Assembly: GCF_904846675.1 (NCBI RefSeq)
Contig: NZ_CAJHBT010000011.1
Coordinates: 18,726 to 82,725, forward strand
Length of the DNA: 64,000 bases
Reading direction: 5' to 3'
Source: Psychrobacter urativorans
GTDB lineage: Bacteria > Pseudomonadota > Gammaproteobacteria > Pseudomonadales > Moraxellaceae
Below the pieces are notes generated by a model that worked only from the letters and a program-made list of their open reading frames with translations, was not told where the DNA came from and searched no databases. The translations under genes and the position numbers were made by a program. Shown piece after piece: positions 34,431 through 45,284 of this stretch; positions within the stretch are counted from its first letter, which is position 1, and the number at the start of each line of letters is the position of its first letter.

Positions 34431-34467
34431 AAGCGCCTATTTCATCTATTGAGATAGGCGCTTTTTT
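34431..34467 (+). terminator. Rho-independent terminator after the cytochrome gene
   Basis: AAGCGCCTAT pairs with ATAGGCGCTT around a 13-base loop and is followed by TTTT. Confidence 0.9.
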
Positions 34468-34637
34468 GTGATTGATGATTGGTTATACTCATATCGAGCT
34501 TATAGCAGAGCACAGTTGAAATCCATCAGTATTAGCCTCACATTAGAGCATAACGACTTTTGTCATATCAATTATGTTCTATAAACTAACTATGCTCCAT
34601 ACATCAACGCTCCATACATCAACAACACGAGGTATTC

Positions 34638-35600
34638 ATGTCTGAAGTACCAGCGCTTTCTATTAAGCATTTATCCAAAACTTATGCTAATGGCTTTTCG
34701 GCATTAAAAGATGTCAGCTTAACGGTGCCCCAAGGTGGTTTTTTTGCATTACTTGGGCCGAACGGTGCCGGCAAGTCAACGATGATTGGCATTATCAGCT
34801 CGCTATTTCAACCCACGTCGGGCAGTGTGCATATTTTTGGTGCCGACCTGTTAGCCAATCCTTCAGTTGCCAAGCAGTATTTAGGCGTGGTACCGCAAGA
34901 GTTTAACTTTAACCAGTTTGAAAAAGTGGAAGATATTCTCGTTACGCAAGCGGGTTACTTCGGTATATCTGCTAAAGAATCAAAACCACGTGCCGAGCGC
35001 TTGCTAAAAGCATTGGGTCTGTGGGATAAACGCGGGAGTATGTCAAGGGAGCTATCAGGTGGCATGAAGCGACGCTTGATGATTGCGCGGGCGCTGATTC
35101 ATAAGCCTAAGCTATTGATTCTTGATGAGCCCACTGCGGGGGTCGATATTGAGCTGCGCCGCTCAATGTGGGAATTCATGCAGCAAATTAACATCGAAGA
35201 AAATACCACTATTATTCTCACCACTCATTATCTTGAGGAAGCAGAACAGCTGTGTAAGCGCATTGCGATTTTGGATCATGGCGAGATTCGTATCAATACT
35301 GAAATGAAAGACTTGCTGGCCCAGTTGTCCGTTGAAACTTTTGTCTTGGATTTGACCCAGCCACTCACGCAGCCTTTAGTCATTGATAAGGTAACAGAGA
35401 TTTCTCAGCCTGATGAGTTGACGGTGGAGGTGACGCTGAGTGAAGGCGAGTCGCTCAACTGTGTCTTTGAGCAGCTTACCAAGCTTGATATCGAGGTGGC
35501 CAGTATGCGTAACAAATCCAACCGCCTAGAGGAGCTGTTTATGAGTCTAGTAGACAAAAACGTTCAGAATGAGGACAGTATGAAGGAGGTAGGGCTATGA
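34638..35600 (+). CDS. yadG: ABC transporter ATP-binding protein (ABC-2 exporter)
   Basis: A 320-residue ATPase. Walker A is LGPNGAGKSTM, the signature is LSGGMKRRL, Walker B is LLILDEPTAGVD and the H-loop is ILTTHYLEE. It resembles YadG, the ATPase of the YadGH-type exporter. The C-terminal about 90 residues form an added domain common in this subfamily. The stop overlaps the start of the permease by four bases (ATGA), so the two are coupled and form one complex. The substrate is unknown. Confidence 0.9.
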   Translation: MSEVPALSIKHLSKTYANGFSALKDVSLTVPQGGFFALLGPNGAGKSTMIGIISSLFQPTSGSVHIFGADLLANPSVAKQYLGVVPQEFNFNQFEKVEDILVTQAGYFGISAKESKPRAERLLKALGLWDKRGSMSRELSGGMKRRLMIARALIHKPKLLILDEPTAGVDIELRRSMWEFMQQINIEENTTIILTTHYLEEAEQLCKRIAILDHGEIRINTEMKDLLAQLSVETFVLDLTQPLTQPLVIDKVTEISQPDELTVEVTLSEGESLNCVFEQLTKLDIEVASMRNKSNRLEELFMSLVDKNVQNEDSMKEVGL

Positions 35601-36406
35601 GACAGCAGATAGTTATAGATCCTAATGAGAAGATGTCTTGGGACAAAAAGTGGATTGCATTTCGCACTATATTAGTAAAAGAGATTCGTCGAATTCTTCG
35701 GATTTGGCCACAAACCCTGTTGCCACCGGTCATTACGATGGCTTTATACTTTGTCATCTTTGGTAAGATGATTGGCTCGCGGGTGGGCGAGATGGGCGGC
35801 GTACCGTACATGCAATTTATCGTTCCTGGTCTCATTATGATGGCAGTGATTACCAATAGTTATTCTAATGTGGTCTCGAGCTTTTTTAGTGCTAAATTTA
35901 CCGCCAGTATTGAAGAGCTGTTAGTGTCTCCAGTCTCCAAGCACGCCATATTAATGGGTTACATCGGTGGCGGTATTTTTCGTGGTTTAATTATTGCCCT
36001 CATTGTCTCTATCGTCGCGTTATTCTTTACTAAGCTTGGTATTGAGCATCTGTTTGTTACTGTATTTACGGTGCTTGGAACGTCTATTCTGTTCTCGCTT
36101 GGCGGCTTTATCAATGCGGCATATGCACGCTCATTCGATGACATCACTATTATTCCAAGCTTTGTACTGACACCGCTGACCTTTCTTGGTGGGGTGTTTT
36201 ATTCGATGGAAAACTTATCAACATTTTGGTACAACATCTCACTCCTGAATCCTATCGTCTATATGGTCAACGCATTCCGTTACGGTATTCTCGGTTATTC
36301 TGATGTCAACGTTTGGTATTCGATGCTAGCCATTTTTATATTTTGTGTGGTGTTCTATATTCTCTCTTATCGCCTACTGAGTAACGGCTCCCGTATTCGT
36401 TTGTAG
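35597..36406 (+). CDS. yadH: ABC-2 type permease partner
   Basis: A 269-residue inner-membrane permease with six hydrophobic segments. The cytoplasmic start includes WIAFRTILVKEIRRILR. The ABC-2 pattern FVLTPLTFLGGVFYSMENL near residue 190, NPIVYMVNAFRYGILGYSD and a final helix match YadH-like exporters. It needs the preceding ATPase. Translation is coupled by the four-base overlap. Confidence 0.9.
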   Translation: MRQQIVIDPNEKMSWDKKWIAFRTILVKEIRRILRIWPQTLLPPVITMALYFVIFGKMIGSRVGEMGGVPYMQFIVPGLIMMAVITNSYSNVVSSFFSAKFTASIEELLVSPVSKHAILMGYIGGGIFRGLIIALIVSIVALFFTKLGIEHLFVTVFTVLGTSILFSLGGFINAAYARSFDDITIIPSFVLTPLTFLGGVFYSMENLSTFWYNISLLNPIVYMVNAFRYGILGYSDVNVWYSMLAIFIFCVVFYILSYRLLSNGSRIRL

Positions 36407-36504
36407 ATAAAAATTAAGCTCAATAAAAGTCATAGACAATAAATTTAGTAATAAATGAACACTGATAATCAACAATAGGTATCTGATTTTATGAGGAAAC
36501 ATAA

Positions 36505-37401
36505 ATGAGTATTCACGGTATTTTAGGCGAGAAAACCACTGATTATCCAACCCAGTATAGTCCAGAAGCGTTATATCCCATAGCGCGGAGTATTGGGCGC
36601 GATGTGATTGACTGGCAGGACGATAAGCTGCAAGTTGGGGTAGATTGGTGGCATGCGTTTGAGATGTCGTGGCTCAATCCGAAAGGTATCTCGCAAGTGG
36701 CAATGGCGCGTTTTAGTATTCCGGCAAACTCGCCTTTTATCGTTGAATCCAAATCGTTGAAGTTGTATTTAAATAGTATTAACTTTACTGAGTTCAGTAG
36801 TTGGCAAGAAGTACAAACGCTGATTGCTAAAGACTTATCAGCTTGCGTACAAGCGGACGTAAAAGTCGAGTTAATTAGTCTAAATGATAGCGAGTCAAGG
36901 CTGTTGATTACGCAGCCTGATGGCGTCTGTATTGATAATGCATTAGCGGGTAGCCCGGATAAAGTGGCGTTAACTGTCCATCCGGACGTCTTGCTGCTTG
37001 CCGCATCTACGATAGAAACGAGCACTGCTACAACGGAAGAGTTGAGTACTGCTGAAATGGATAGCAAAGAAGGGCAATCCTATACTTTTTATTCTAATCT
37101 ACTGCGCAGTAATTGTCCGGTGACCAATCAGCCAGATTGGGGTACTTTAGCGGTTACTATGACCAGTACTCAAACAGTTGATAATGCCAATATGCTGCGT
37201 TATATCCTAAGCTTTCGGCAGCACAATGGTTTTCATGAGCAATGCGTTGAGCAGATATTTGCTGACTTGAGCCGGTATTATCAGCCAAGCGCATTAATGG
37301 TGCGGGCATGGTATACGCGTCGTGGTGGTATTGATATCAACCCTTGCCGAGTCAGTGATTTAAGTCTGCTACCTGAACCAAGTCGTTTGATTCGCCAGTG
37401 A
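36505..37401 (+). CDS. queF: NADPH-dependent 7-cyano-7-deazaguanine reductase
   Basis: QueF reduces preQ0 to preQ1 in queuosine biosynthesis, in the cytoplasm. The 298-residue length fits the bimodular form. The QueF motif is ESKSLKLYLNS near residue 76. The catalytic Cys lies in LLRSNCPVTNQPDWGT, and the substrate Glu/His part in RQHNGFHEQCVEQIF. RAWYTRRGGIDINPCR ends the fold. Loop residues 180-195 are Thr/Ser/Glu-rich. AGGAAA upstream supports the start. Confidence 0.96.
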   Translation: MSIHGILGEKTTDYPTQYSPEALYPIARSIGRDVIDWQDDKLQVGVDWWHAFEMSWLNPKGISQVAMARFSIPANSPFIVESKSLKLYLNSINFTEFSSWQEVQTLIAKDLSACVQADVKVELISLNDSESRLLITQPDGVCIDNALAGSPDKVALTVHPDVLLLAASTIETSTATTEELSTAEMDSKEGQSYTFYSNLLRSNCPVTNQPDWGTLAVTMTSTQTVDNANMLRYILSFRQHNGFHEQCVEQIFADLSRYYQPSALMVRAWYTRRGGIDINPCRVSDLSLLPEPSRLIRQ

Positions 37402-37448
37402 GTATTAGCATCCATAAAATGGACTGGTTTCAACGAAGTAAGGTTATG

Positions 37449-37489
37449 GCCACAAAAAAGCGCCCATAAATAGGGCGCTTTTTTGTGGC
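37449..37489. terminator. Bidirectional terminator between queF and proS
   Basis: A 16-17-bp perfect inverted repeat, CCACAAAAAAGCGCCC and its complement, around ATAAATA. A and T runs on both sides serve the two convergent genes. Confidence 0.93.
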
Positions 37490-37511
37490 TAGGATTTTCT
37501 TTTTAAACTTA

Positions 37512-39227
37512 TTAGCCATTAACCTTTGCCAGTACTTCTTCACGGCTTAACATTAGCTTTTCATCAGCACGGCGATTGACGTATTCGTACTTGTCTTCGG
37601 CAAGGTTGCGATCAGAGACCACGATACGATGAGGAATACCAATCAATTCAAGATCAGCAAACTTCACCCCTGGGCGCTCATTGCGATCATCGAGTAAGAC
37701 GTTGATACCCAGTGCTTTTAGCTCATCATAAAGGGCAGTTGCCGTTTGCATGACGGTCTCTTCTTTGGATTTCATTGGTACGATAGCCACTTCGAATGGT
37801 GCCAGTGAATCACTAACGTCTGGCGTTGGCGGCCAAATAATGCCATTTTCATCATAATTTTGCTCGATAGCAGCGGCAATAATACGACTAACGCCAACAC
37901 CGTAACAGCCCATCAATAAGGTAACTGGCTTACCGTCTTCGCCTGAAACTTTGCAGTTCATCGCTTGAGAGTACTTATCACCCAGCTGGAAGATATGGCC
38001 GACTTCGATACCGCGTTTGATTTGTAGCGAGCCTTTACCATCTGGGGACGGATCGCCCTCTTGAACATTACGGACATCGACAATGCGGGTGATTCGAGTA
38101 TCACGCGCCCAGTTCATACCAGTGGTATGTTTATTGATCTCATTAGCGCCGCAGACAAAGTCAGACAATGCTGCTGCTGAACGATCAACAAAGACTGGCA
38201 TATCTAAGTCAACACCAATGTAGCCTTTATGCAGACCCGCCGCTCTTAGCTCCTCATCTGATGCCATGGTAAGTGGAACGTTGGCTTCTTCTATTTTTTC
38301 AGCTTTAATAGTGTTGAGTTTGTGATCACCACGTAGGACAATAGCAATCAGCTGCGGCTTCTCGTCTTCCGTATGACCATGTACAATAAGCGTTTTAACA
38401 GTGGTTGATAGTGGAATATTCAAGTGTTCAGCAACCATTTTACAGGTTGTCATATCTTCTGTTAAGACGTTTTCGCGCGGTTTTTGTGGTGGTTGACGCT
38501 CAGCGGTACTGACCGATTCGGCAAGCTCAACGTTCGCGGCATAATCAGAAGAATCTGAGAAGGCAATATCATCTTCACCACTATCAGCTAAAACATGAAA
38601 CTCATGCGAGGCAAAGCCACCAATCGAGCCGGTATCTGCTTGTACGGCACGGAAGTTCAGACCTAAGCGCGTAAATATGCGCGTGTAGGCGTCATACATC
38701 TCGTGATAAGTCTTGGCTAATGATGCTTGATCCACATGAAATGAATACGCATCTTTCATGGTAAATTCACGCGCGCGCATCACCCCAAAACGGGGACGAA
38801 TCTCATCACGGAATTTACCTTGAATCTGAAAGAAGGTAATCGGCAACTGCTTATAACTGCGCAGCTCGCCTTGTGCTAAGTTAGTAATGACTTCTTCATG
38901 CGTCGGCCCTAACACAAAGTCGCGGTCATGGCGGTCTTTAAAACGCAGAAGCTCGGGACCATAATCATCAAAGCGACCGGTTATCTGCCAGAGCTCAGCA
39001 GGCTGGGTCATGGGCATCAGCACTTCTTGCGCGCCGACATTTTGCATCTCTTCGCGAACAATACGTTCGACCTTCTGCAAGACGCGCAGCCCCATAGGCA
39101 ACCAAATATATAATCCAGAAGCGATTTTACGAATAAGACCGGCACGCACCATTAATTGGCTTGAGGCAATATCGGCGTCACTTGGGGTCTCTTTTAGCGT
39201 GGCAAACAAAAACTGACTGGCTTTCAT
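37512..39227 (-). CDS. proS: Prolyl-tRNA synthetase
   Basis: A 571-residue class II synthetase of the bacterial type, charging tRNA-Pro. The N-terminus [20 protein letters not shown], motif 2 region ([21 protein letters not shown] in two parts), the editing insertion domain between about 220 and 400 with its KTLIV and GD-H-KLN segments, motif 3 ([10 protein letters not shown]) and a C-terminal anticodon-binding domain ([19 protein letters not shown]) are all seen. Confidence 0.98.
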   Translation of the reverse strand: MKASQFLFATLKETPSDADIASSQLMVRAGLIRKIASGLYIWLPMGLRVLQKVERIVREEMQNVGAQEVLMPMTQPAELWQITGRFDDYGPELLRFKDRHDRDFVLGPTHEEVITNLAQGELRSYKQLPITFFQIQGKFRDEIRPRFGVMRAREFTMKDAYSFHVDQASLAKTYHEMYDAYTRIFTRLGLNFRAVQADTGSIGGFASHEFHVLADSGEDDIAFSDSSDYAANVELAESVSTAERQPPQKPRENVLTEDMTTCKMVAEHLNIPLSTTVKTLIVHGHTEDEKPQLIAIVLRGDHKLNTIKAEKIEEANVPLTMASDEELRAAGLHKGYIGVDLDMPVFVDRSAAALSDFVCGANEINKHTTGMNWARDTRITRIVDVRNVQEGDPSPDGKGSLQIKRGIEVGHIFQLGDKYSQAMNCKVSGEDGKPVTLLMGCYGVGVSRIIAAAIEQNYDENGIIWPPTPDVSDSLAPFEVAIVPMKSKEETVMQTATALYDELKALGINVLLDDRNERPGVKFADLELIGIPHRIVVSDRNLAEDKYEYVNRRADEKLMLSREEVLAKVNG

Positions 39228-39743
39228 AAATAAAGAATAACCTTATCAACGATAAAATAAAAATAAATAAGAAGTAGGGCGCTGAGCATTTGGCTGATAG
39301 CCGCTGCCAGCTTGCCTTTATAGCTACTGTTTATCTATAACTACAACAACAATGGGCAAAAATTTTATAGAGGTGTAAATAGCCAACATACTTAATGCTC
39401 TGCCAGCCTGAAATAACAATCTAATATATAGATATATGTCGATATTTTATCGATACCATCGGACTATGTTAGGTAAACTTCGGCTAAGACGCAATGACTT
39501 TTTTGTTTTCAGCTCGAACAAGGCATAAACCGTTAAAGAGGACAGAGAATCGTACCGTTATTGGATGGTTTTTAGCGCGACATACTATAGATAATGATTC
39601 CTTTTATAAGCGTGTTTATAAGCAATTGTGTAGAAAAGTAGTAGTTATTACTTGAAGTTACTGCAATAAGTAGTAGTTATAGGATTTATTTATTTTTTTG
39701 CCATATTTATAATTATTAACGCTAACACTTTAAGGTATCTTAA
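39228..39743. other. Intergenic region between divergent proS and DUF4230 genes
   Basis: No gene is seen in 516 bases. GTAGTAGTTAT occurs twice at about 39640 and 39671 as a short direct repeat. Promoters for both genes are expected here. Confidence 0.35.
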
Positions 39744-40463
39744 ATGACCAATCCTGATAAACAGCCTAAAAAACAACCGAGTACAATGATGTGGTGGCTA
39801 ACGGTAATTCTGATTGTGGTGATATTCGCAATGATTTTTTATATTGGTCAAAATCGCCCAGCAGAAGAGCCAATTGAGATTATTACCCGCGAAGGCGTGG
39901 TCACACAAATACAACAGCTCAATCGCCTGCAGACGGTCGCTTTCAGTGTCGATACGGTCATTACCAGTCAACGTCAAGGCAGTTGGACGAAGCTGTGGCA
40001 GGATGAACAAAAAGGCTTGTTTATTGTTCGTGGTCGCGTAGAGGCCGGTATTGATCTAAGCGTGCTAACGCCTGAAATGGTACAAATAGTTCAGCCCATC
40101 GAGCAGCTAGCTGATAATGATGTACAAGGTATTGATGCCAATGTACCGGTATCCATTATGCCGCAGATTAATATAACCTTACCGCCCTCAGAGATATTTT
40201 CGGTTTATTTGGATGATATTGAGATATATGATTGGCAGACGGGCGTTTTTGGCATGATGCAAGTTGATCCTGAAGTATTAAAACAGGCACAAAGCATGGC
40301 TAAAAAAGAAGTGTTGGAGCGCGCCTGTCGCGGCGATGTGATGAATATGGCGCTACAAAATGCCCAAAATCAGCTGCAGCAGCTATTTTCTTTGACAGGT
40401 GCTGTGGTCACAGTCACGACCCAAGGTGCGGGACCGTGCCAATTGCCTTCAGTAACGGCATAG
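39744..40463 (+). CDS. DUF4230 membrane-anchored protein
   Basis: A 239-residue protein with one N-terminal membrane segment (MMWWLTVILIVVIFAMIFYI) and a long extracytoplasmic domain. The pattern VVTQIQQLNRLQTVAFSVDT, FIVRGRVEAGIDLS, INITLPPSEIFSVYLDD and a helical end fits DUF4230, a family of unknown function in envelope proteins. It is followed by a degraded short frame. Confidence 0.8.
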   Translation: MTNPDKQPKKQPSTMMWWLTVILIVVIFAMIFYIGQNRPAEEPIEIITREGVVTQIQQLNRLQTVAFSVDTVITSQRQGSWTKLWQDEQKGLFIVRGRVEAGIDLSVLTPEMVQIVQPIEQLADNDVQGIDANVPVSIMPQINITLPPSEIFSVYLDDIEIYDWQTGVFGMMQVDPEVLKQAQSMAKKEVLERACRGDVMNMALQNAQNQLQQLFSLTGAVVTVTTQGAGPCQLPSVTA

Positions 40464-40493
40464 CCAAAACTAAAACCAAAAGTGTTCTATTAG

Positions 40494-40715
40494 TATGAAT
40501 GGCGTAACCAAGGGCTTGATAGATACCATGTTAAGTGGCGCTATGATTTAGAATTCACCGCTGCAGATATGGCGCGGCATTCCTTAAGTTCTGCTACTAT
40601 GCCGAGTAGCACAGCGACTCCAGAAGCAGCCAATCAAATTGACAACCAGCCCACAGCTGCCAACCAAGCAAAACGTGGTTTATTATCACGATTACGACAA
40701 AAATTAGGCCTTTAA
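40494..40715 (+). pseudogene. Start-less 73-codon frame, possible relic gene
   Basis: The frame reads YEWRNQGLDRYHVKWRYDLE, then AADMARHSLSS, a Ser/Thr/Ala/Pro/Gln linker and LLSRLRQKLGL. The aromatic, charged first part has the look of a conserved protein, but an in-frame TAG at 40491 immediately precedes it and no ATG/GTG/TTG lies before the conserved part. A GTG three codons before the TAG could be the lost start. ATG 40569 would give a 48-residue remainder. No family is recognised. Confidence 0.45.
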
Positions 40716-40789
40716 TATCATTTTAGGATGATAAAAAGTAGTAGAAATAAAAGACCAGCAAAGTTTTTTAGCCTCACTATAGCCCAGTA

Positions 40790-41452
40790 TTAGGGTCGAG
40801 TAACGACCTCAGCCTCAGCGCTGACAGCATCAAAACTGGTGACTTTATTATTTTGCATCAGATCTATTGAATTACCCCCACCGTGACTGACCAGCTCGAT
40901 ATTACCATCGGTTGAGCGATAGGTAGGATTATTGCCTTGTCCTTCTGGGGCACTTAAGGTCATTTTTTTGTTATTAGACAAGGTGACGATAGCATTGAGT
41001 ACGCCTGTTGCTGAGGTTTCAAAGACAACTGTTAACGTTTCACCTGCAGCGTTGCGATAGCGTACATCAGTAACTTGCACCCCTTTTATTGCCTGTTCTG
41101 GGCTAGGAGTCGTGGTTTCAGCATTGGGGGTTACGCCTTCAGCGCCGATATTGTTTTCGAAATCAGCGAGATTACCCTCACGTTCGGTCTCTACTGTACT
41201 ATCTTGTACATTGATTACTTCGACTTCTGTGGTTTCATTATTACCATCACTAGTGTTAGTAGTGATCGGCGTACTCTGTATATCAGTTTCGACTTGAGCG
41301 TCTGTCTCAGGCTCTGGCGTCTTTTGGCAGGCACTAACCATGACTGAAGTACCAATCACAGCACTGATGGCGACAGCACGGTGAACCATGTTACCTTTAA
41401 TAATGGCGCTAGCAAATTTGCGAATAGGAATTGAAGGCAGATGATAAGACAT
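40790..41452 (-). CDS. Lipoprotein of unknown function
   Basis: A 220-residue exported protein. Lipidation is expected at the Cys in the lipobox VMVSAC; the membrane segment is AVAISAVIGTSVMV. Met22 (MVHRAVAIS) is a likelier start than the annotated Met, which adds 21 basic residues. An acidic low-complexity region (TPEPETDAQVETDIQS and on) leads to a small beta-rich domain with VRYRNAAGETLTVVFET and MTLSAPEGQGNNPTYRSTDG. That end resembles MliC-like lysozyme-inhibitor domains, but this is tentative. Confidence 0.65.
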   Translation of the reverse strand: MSYHLPSIPIRKFASAIIKGNMVHRAVAISAVIGTSVMVSACQKTPEPETDAQVETDIQSTPITTNTSDGNNETTEVEVINVQDSTVETEREGNLADFENNIGAEGVTPNAETTTPSPEQAIKGVQVTDVRYRNAAGETLTVVFETSATGVLNAIVTLSNNKKMTLSAPEGQGNNPTYRSTDGNIELVSHGGGNSIDLMQNNKVTSFDAVSAEAEVVTRP

Positions 41453-41538
41453 AAGACCAGCTCCTTAGCTGATATAGTAGATAGTAAAATATTTAATAGC
41501 AAAATATTCAGCTGCTTTATTAAGTGATAATAATCAGT

Positions 41539-43767
41539 CTAACCTAAAGCCTTCTGCAAACGCGCTCGATTCGGTGATATTTTTGCTAACATAGCGGTAG
41601 ATAAAGGCGGGAAGGCCCCTAACATCATGTCCGCTACTATCTCAGCACATATCGGTGCCAAGGCATAACCTTTTGCGCCCATTGCCGATAGCGTCCACAA
41701 GCGTTTGCTTTGCGCTAATAGACCAACTAGTGGATGATAATCAATCGTTTGTGTGCGAATACCGGCGCGCGCTTGCCATAAGCTGGTATCGGTTGGAATA
41801 ATATTATCCAGCTCAGGGATATCACGAATCAACTTATCGCGGTTCTGCTGGTTTTCATCACTGCGGATAGAAATATTCTTGTCACCATCTACAAAGCTTG
41901 CGCCAAGTAAAAACTGCGGCTGATCTTCTAGCATATTATTCAAATTAGCATCACCGGTTTGTGCGATAAAAGGTGCACAATAACCGCTATATTTAAGCGG
42001 CAGTTTGGGCAAATCAGCCTGTTGCTCAGCTGTGGGAGTAAACCAAGACAGTTGCCCACGAATGGTGCGGCAAGCAACAATACGGCTATCCAGTTGGTGG
42101 CCCTCATAAGCCGCACAAATGACGACGCTATCCGCTTCGATAGTGACAGTACTATCGCTCTCATCTTCATTATCACTATAACTGCTACTTATGATGCCAA
42201 TGTTTGTCTCTGTCTCATTTATCTGCGTAACTTCCAAGCGTCGAAAAGTAATCAGCGGATGCTTAAGTATTGCATTTTTTAATGCTTGGGGATTGACTAA
42301 GCCTGATTGCGGTAAATATAAGTTTTCGGTTAAATCTAAGGCTACTAAACCAGTAATATCTTCAGCTTGTGTAACTGGTAGAGTAATGGCCATTTCATCC
42401 GGATAGTCTGTAATTTCTTTTATACTGACATTGGACTTTACCAATAGGTCAACCGCTCCAGTGGGCTCAAGTATGGGCGGGGTATTGTTGATAGCCGCTT
42501 GCTCATTCAAATAGCGATAAAATCTACTGCTATAAAGATAACCGATAGTATGCAAATGGTCATCGGCATGATGAATCGGCGTCATTTTTGGTGCGAGTAA
42601 GGCACGAGGGTTGCCTGACGCGCCTGAAAGCGGTGCAGTTTTGTCCAATAACGTCACTTTAACACCACGGTTCGCAAGCGCCCAAGCAGTCATCAATCCC
42701 GAGACCCCAGCCCCAATGACCACGACGTGAGTGGGCTTGGCTGATAATATTTGCTCATCTTTAGACTTATCAGCGTTGCTCGAAACGGATGATCTATTTG
42801 AGTTACTATTATCAAAGCTATTTTCTCTATCAAAGCTATGCTTTTTATTAGAGCCAGCTCTCTTATCACGGCTAGCCCATTTGTCACTAATATCAGCCGA
42901 CACTACGTTATCAATCATGACTGCCGTTAGCATTTCACGCTTACGCCCAAACCCTGGCACCTTTTTAATCTCAAAGCCACTATCTTGCAGCGCACGTTTG
43001 ACGATACCGGCACAGCTATAGGTAGCTGCAGTAGTGCCTAAACTTGATAGGCGCTGTATCTGTGCAAAGATAGCATCCGCCCACAAGGACTCATTGCAAG
43101 AGGGTGCAAAACCATCTAAGAACCAAGCGTCAATATGAGGGGCTGGTTGACTAGATGCAGTTGTGTCCAACTTCGCTAAACTATCAGCAGCATCACCAAG
43201 CCAAATATCAACGGTCAAATTATCCTTGATAAAATCTAGGCGATGACAGCCAGTGATAAGGGGAGGATAAGCAGCTAACAGCTGCTCAATCAGTTCGGCC
43301 AATTCAGGAGCCCGTTGTCCCCATAAGGTCAGTATCTGGGTCAAATCTTCGAGTGGAATGGGATGTTTTTCGGTGGTAATGAGATGTAGACGAGACGTTG
43401 CTAACTCTGGATTTGCCGTGCGCAGTTGCCGCCAAAGTTGCCACAATGCCAGCAAATTAAGTCCCGTACCAAAGCCCAATTCAGCGACAGTAAAGCATTG
43501 CTGTGGGGCTAAATTTGCTAAGCGTTCTGGTAGCTGGTTGCAGTTAAGAAAAACATGACGCGACTCTGCTAAACCGTCTGCATGAGAAAAATACACATCG
43601 CCAAACTCTCCTGATACCGGAACCTGATTGCCCGTATCATCGCTTTGCCAGTCAATTTTGGCAGGCTTAACGATGTTCGAATACTTAGTACTATTTGAGT
43701 TTGATTGGTGAGCTGGCTGGCTGGAAGCGATATCAGTATTAATAGGTGCAGAAGAGGATTTAGACAT
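41539..43767 (-). CDS. mnmC: Bifunctional tRNA mnm5s2U34 biosynthesis protein
   Basis: MnmC completes 5-methylaminomethyl-2-thiouridine at wobble U34. The N-terminal methyltransferase half (residues about 1-290) has [16 protein letters not shown], the SAM motif [15 protein letters not shown] and [17 protein letters not shown]. The C-terminal FAD oxidoreductase half begins with [18 protein letters not shown] near residue 347 and ends with [19 protein letters not shown]. The 742-residue length is a little long: the linker at 295-345 is low-complexity Ser/Asn/Asp/Lys. Confidence 0.95.
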   Translation of the reverse strand: MSKSSSAPINTDIASSQPAHQSNSNSTKYSNIVKPAKIDWQSDDTGNQVPVSGEFGDVYFSHADGLAESRHVFLNCNQLPERLANLAPQQCFTVAELGFGTGLNLLALWQLWRQLRTANPELATSRLHLITTEKHPIPLEDLTQILTLWGQRAPELAELIEQLLAAYPPLITGCHRLDFIKDNLTVDIWLGDAADSLAKLDTTASSQPAPHIDAWFLDGFAPSCNESLWADAIFAQIQRLSSLGTTAATYSCAGIVKRALQDSGFEIKKVPGFGRKREMLTAVMIDNVVSADISDKWASRDKRAGSNKKHSFDRENSFDNSNSNRSSVSSNADKSKDEQILSAKPTHVVVIGAGVSGLMTAWALANRGVKVTLLDKTAPLSGASGNPRALLAPKMTPIHHADDHLHTIGYLYSSRFYRYLNEQAAINNTPPILEPTGAVDLLVKSNVSIKEITDYPDEMAITLPVTQAEDITGLVALDLTENLYLPQSGLVNPQALKNAILKHPLITFRRLEVTQINETETNIGIISSSYSDNEDESDSTVTIEADSVVICAAYEGHQLDSRIVACRTIRGQLSWFTPTAEQQADLPKLPLKYSGYCAPFIAQTGDANLNNMLEDQPQFLLGASFVDGDKNISIRSDENQQNRDKLIRDIPELDNIIPTDTSLWQARAGIRTQTIDYHPLVGLLAQSKRLWTLSAMGAKGYALAPICAEIVADMMLGAFPPLSTAMLAKISPNRARLQKALG

Positions 43768-43828
43768 AGAATTTCACGCAAGATAAATAAGAATGATTGG
43801 TACAGTACTATAAATATAGTGTTTTAAC

Positions 43829-44332
43829 TTACCAGCGTTCATGGCGTAAAAACAACACCAGCCATGAAATAAAAGCACCGATTAATAAGCTGATCAGTAC
43901 TGTAAAAACACCGTATAAAAACAACTGACCTTTGCTTTCATATATCAACACATTAACTTGCGTTTGCAAATCATTCACTTGTCTTTGCAACTGCGCATTA
44001 TGGCTGAGGAGCTGTTGATTGGCAGTGGAGAGTGCTTGATTTGACGGTTTTCGCTGCGCAGATAGACTGTTGTTATTAACGGGCATTGTAGCTTCTATAG
44101 CTGTCTCACCATCTTTCTGGCTATTTGTATTGCTATTACTATCTTCTGCTACCAAGGGCGCTGTTGCTGAATCAGTAGCTGTTACCGTTGGTGCTGCTTG
44201 CGCACTTACTGTAGCAGCGAGGATTATCATGACTAAGCTGAAGCGACCACTTCGATGTGTCAATAAAGCGGCTAACTTTGACGGCATAGGTAGCTTATGT
44301 AAATTATGAGATAGATGTATTACTTTACTCAC
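43829..44332 (-). CDS. Membrane protein with coiled coil, unknown
   Basis: A 167-residue protein. A hydrophobic export segment (SLVMIILAATVSAQA) lies after a 30-residue basic leader. A disordered Thr/Ala/Asn region follows, then a coiled coil (ANQQLLSHNAQLQRQVNDLQ) and a C-terminal membrane helix (FTVLISLLIGAFISWLVLFL) ending in RHERW. The pattern resembles SH3-less coiled-coil anchors such as TIGR04211-like proteins. Its start overlaps the YciI gene stop by four bases, so the two are coupled. Confidence 0.6.
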   Translation of the reverse strand: MSKVIHLSHNLHKLPMPSKLAALLTHRSGRFSLVMIILAATVSAQAAPTVTATDSATAPLVAEDSNSNTNSQKDGETAIEATMPVNNNSLSAQRKPSNQALSTANQQLLSHNAQLQRQVNDLQTQVNVLIYESKGQLFLYGVFTVLISLLIGAFISWLVLFLRHERW

Positions 44333-44667
44333 GATGCTGTCATTTTATCAGTGGGCGCGGGCAGGACATGGATAAATGGCTTAATATCGACATGACTATA
44401 TACTCCATCACGCAGATAAGGCTCAGCGCTGGCCCATGCTTGCGCCGCCTCTAGCGATTTAAAATTAGCAATGACAATACTCCCTGACATTTCTATCACA
44501 GCATCTGTCATAGCGCCTTGTCCATGCTCAATAGGCGTGGGCCCCGCGATAAGTAAACGCTTCTCACTATCCAACACTTGCAGGCGCGCTAAATGCTCCG
44601 CACGGGTAATCTTTCGCTGTGCGCTGCTATGAGCAACGTCATGACCGATAATGGCAAATAAAGGCAT
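44329..44667 (-). CDS. YciI family protein
   Basis: A 112-residue dimeric alpha/beta-barrel protein. It has FAIIGHDV, the His-containing RAEHLARLQVL, and GSIVIANFKSLEAAQAWASAEPYLRDGVY, all typical of YciI. The enzyme function is not known; His-Asp pairs suggest a dehydrochlorinase-like active site. It is next to yciB, as in many gammaproteobacteria. Confidence 0.9.
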   Translation of the reverse strand: MPLFAIIGHDVAHSSAQRKITRAEHLARLQVLDSEKRLLIAGPTPIEHGQGAMTDAVIEMSGSIVIANFKSLEAAQAWASAEPYLRDGVYSHVDIKPFIHVLPAPTDKMTAS

Positions 44668-44732
44668 TAGACTATCCTTGATAGACGATATTATTGATTG
44701 GTTTTATTTATATTAACAGCTATGAGTCATTC

Positions 44733-45284
44733 TCATTTGGCTGTTTTATCAGTTAATGCTGGGTTTAAATGATTTTTTAATAGCGCAAATTGGGCAATCA
44801 CAAACACTAACATAATTGGAATCCAGCCATAAGTCTTAAAGTTAATCCACGCCTCATCAGACATAGTAAATGCCGTGATATAATGGAGTATACCCATCAT
44901 CGCAAAGAACAGCGCCCAAGCGACGGTTAATTTTTTCCAGCCACCCATTGATAGCGCAAATACATCTTTCATTGCCAATCTCATAAGCGGTTTGTTAAGA
45001 GCGACGCTCACGAGTAGTGTTAAGGCAAAAACACCATTGATAATCGGTGACTTCCAACGCAAGTAAATGTCGTCACGCAGAAGTAATGTACCGCCACAGA
45101 ATACGATGGTTAATAATAGTACCACCCATTGCTGTTTATCAAACTTACCTTTTTGACGCACAAAATGGATGGCATAAATGATTATGGTCGCAATCAATAG
45201 CGCCCCTGCGGCCGCTAAAATACCGTTGGTACGGGCAGCAATAAAAAAAGCAATCAGGGGAATGAAATCTAATAAGGCTTTCAT
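44733..45284 (-). CDS. yciB: Inner-membrane septation protein YciB/IspZ
   Basis: From ATG 45284 the protein has 183 residues (MKALLDFIPLIAFFIAARTN), the normal length for YciB. A longer frame to 45419 adds an unlikely 45 residues. Five or six membrane helices are visible, with the conserved KPLMRLAMKD-like segment and WINFKTYGWIPIMLVFVIAQ. It helps cell-envelope biogenesis and division in E. coli. It shares an operon direction with yciI, followed by the coiled-coil gene. Confidence 0.93.
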   Translation of the reverse strand: MKALLDFIPLIAFFIAARTNGILAAAGALLIATIIIYAIHFVRQKGKFDKQQWVVLLLTIVFCGGTLLLRDDIYLRWKSPIINGVFALTLLVSVALNKPLMRLAMKDVFALSMGGWKKLTVAWALFFAMMGILHYITAFTMSDEAWINFKTYGWIPIMLVFVIAQFALLKNHLNPALTDKTAK

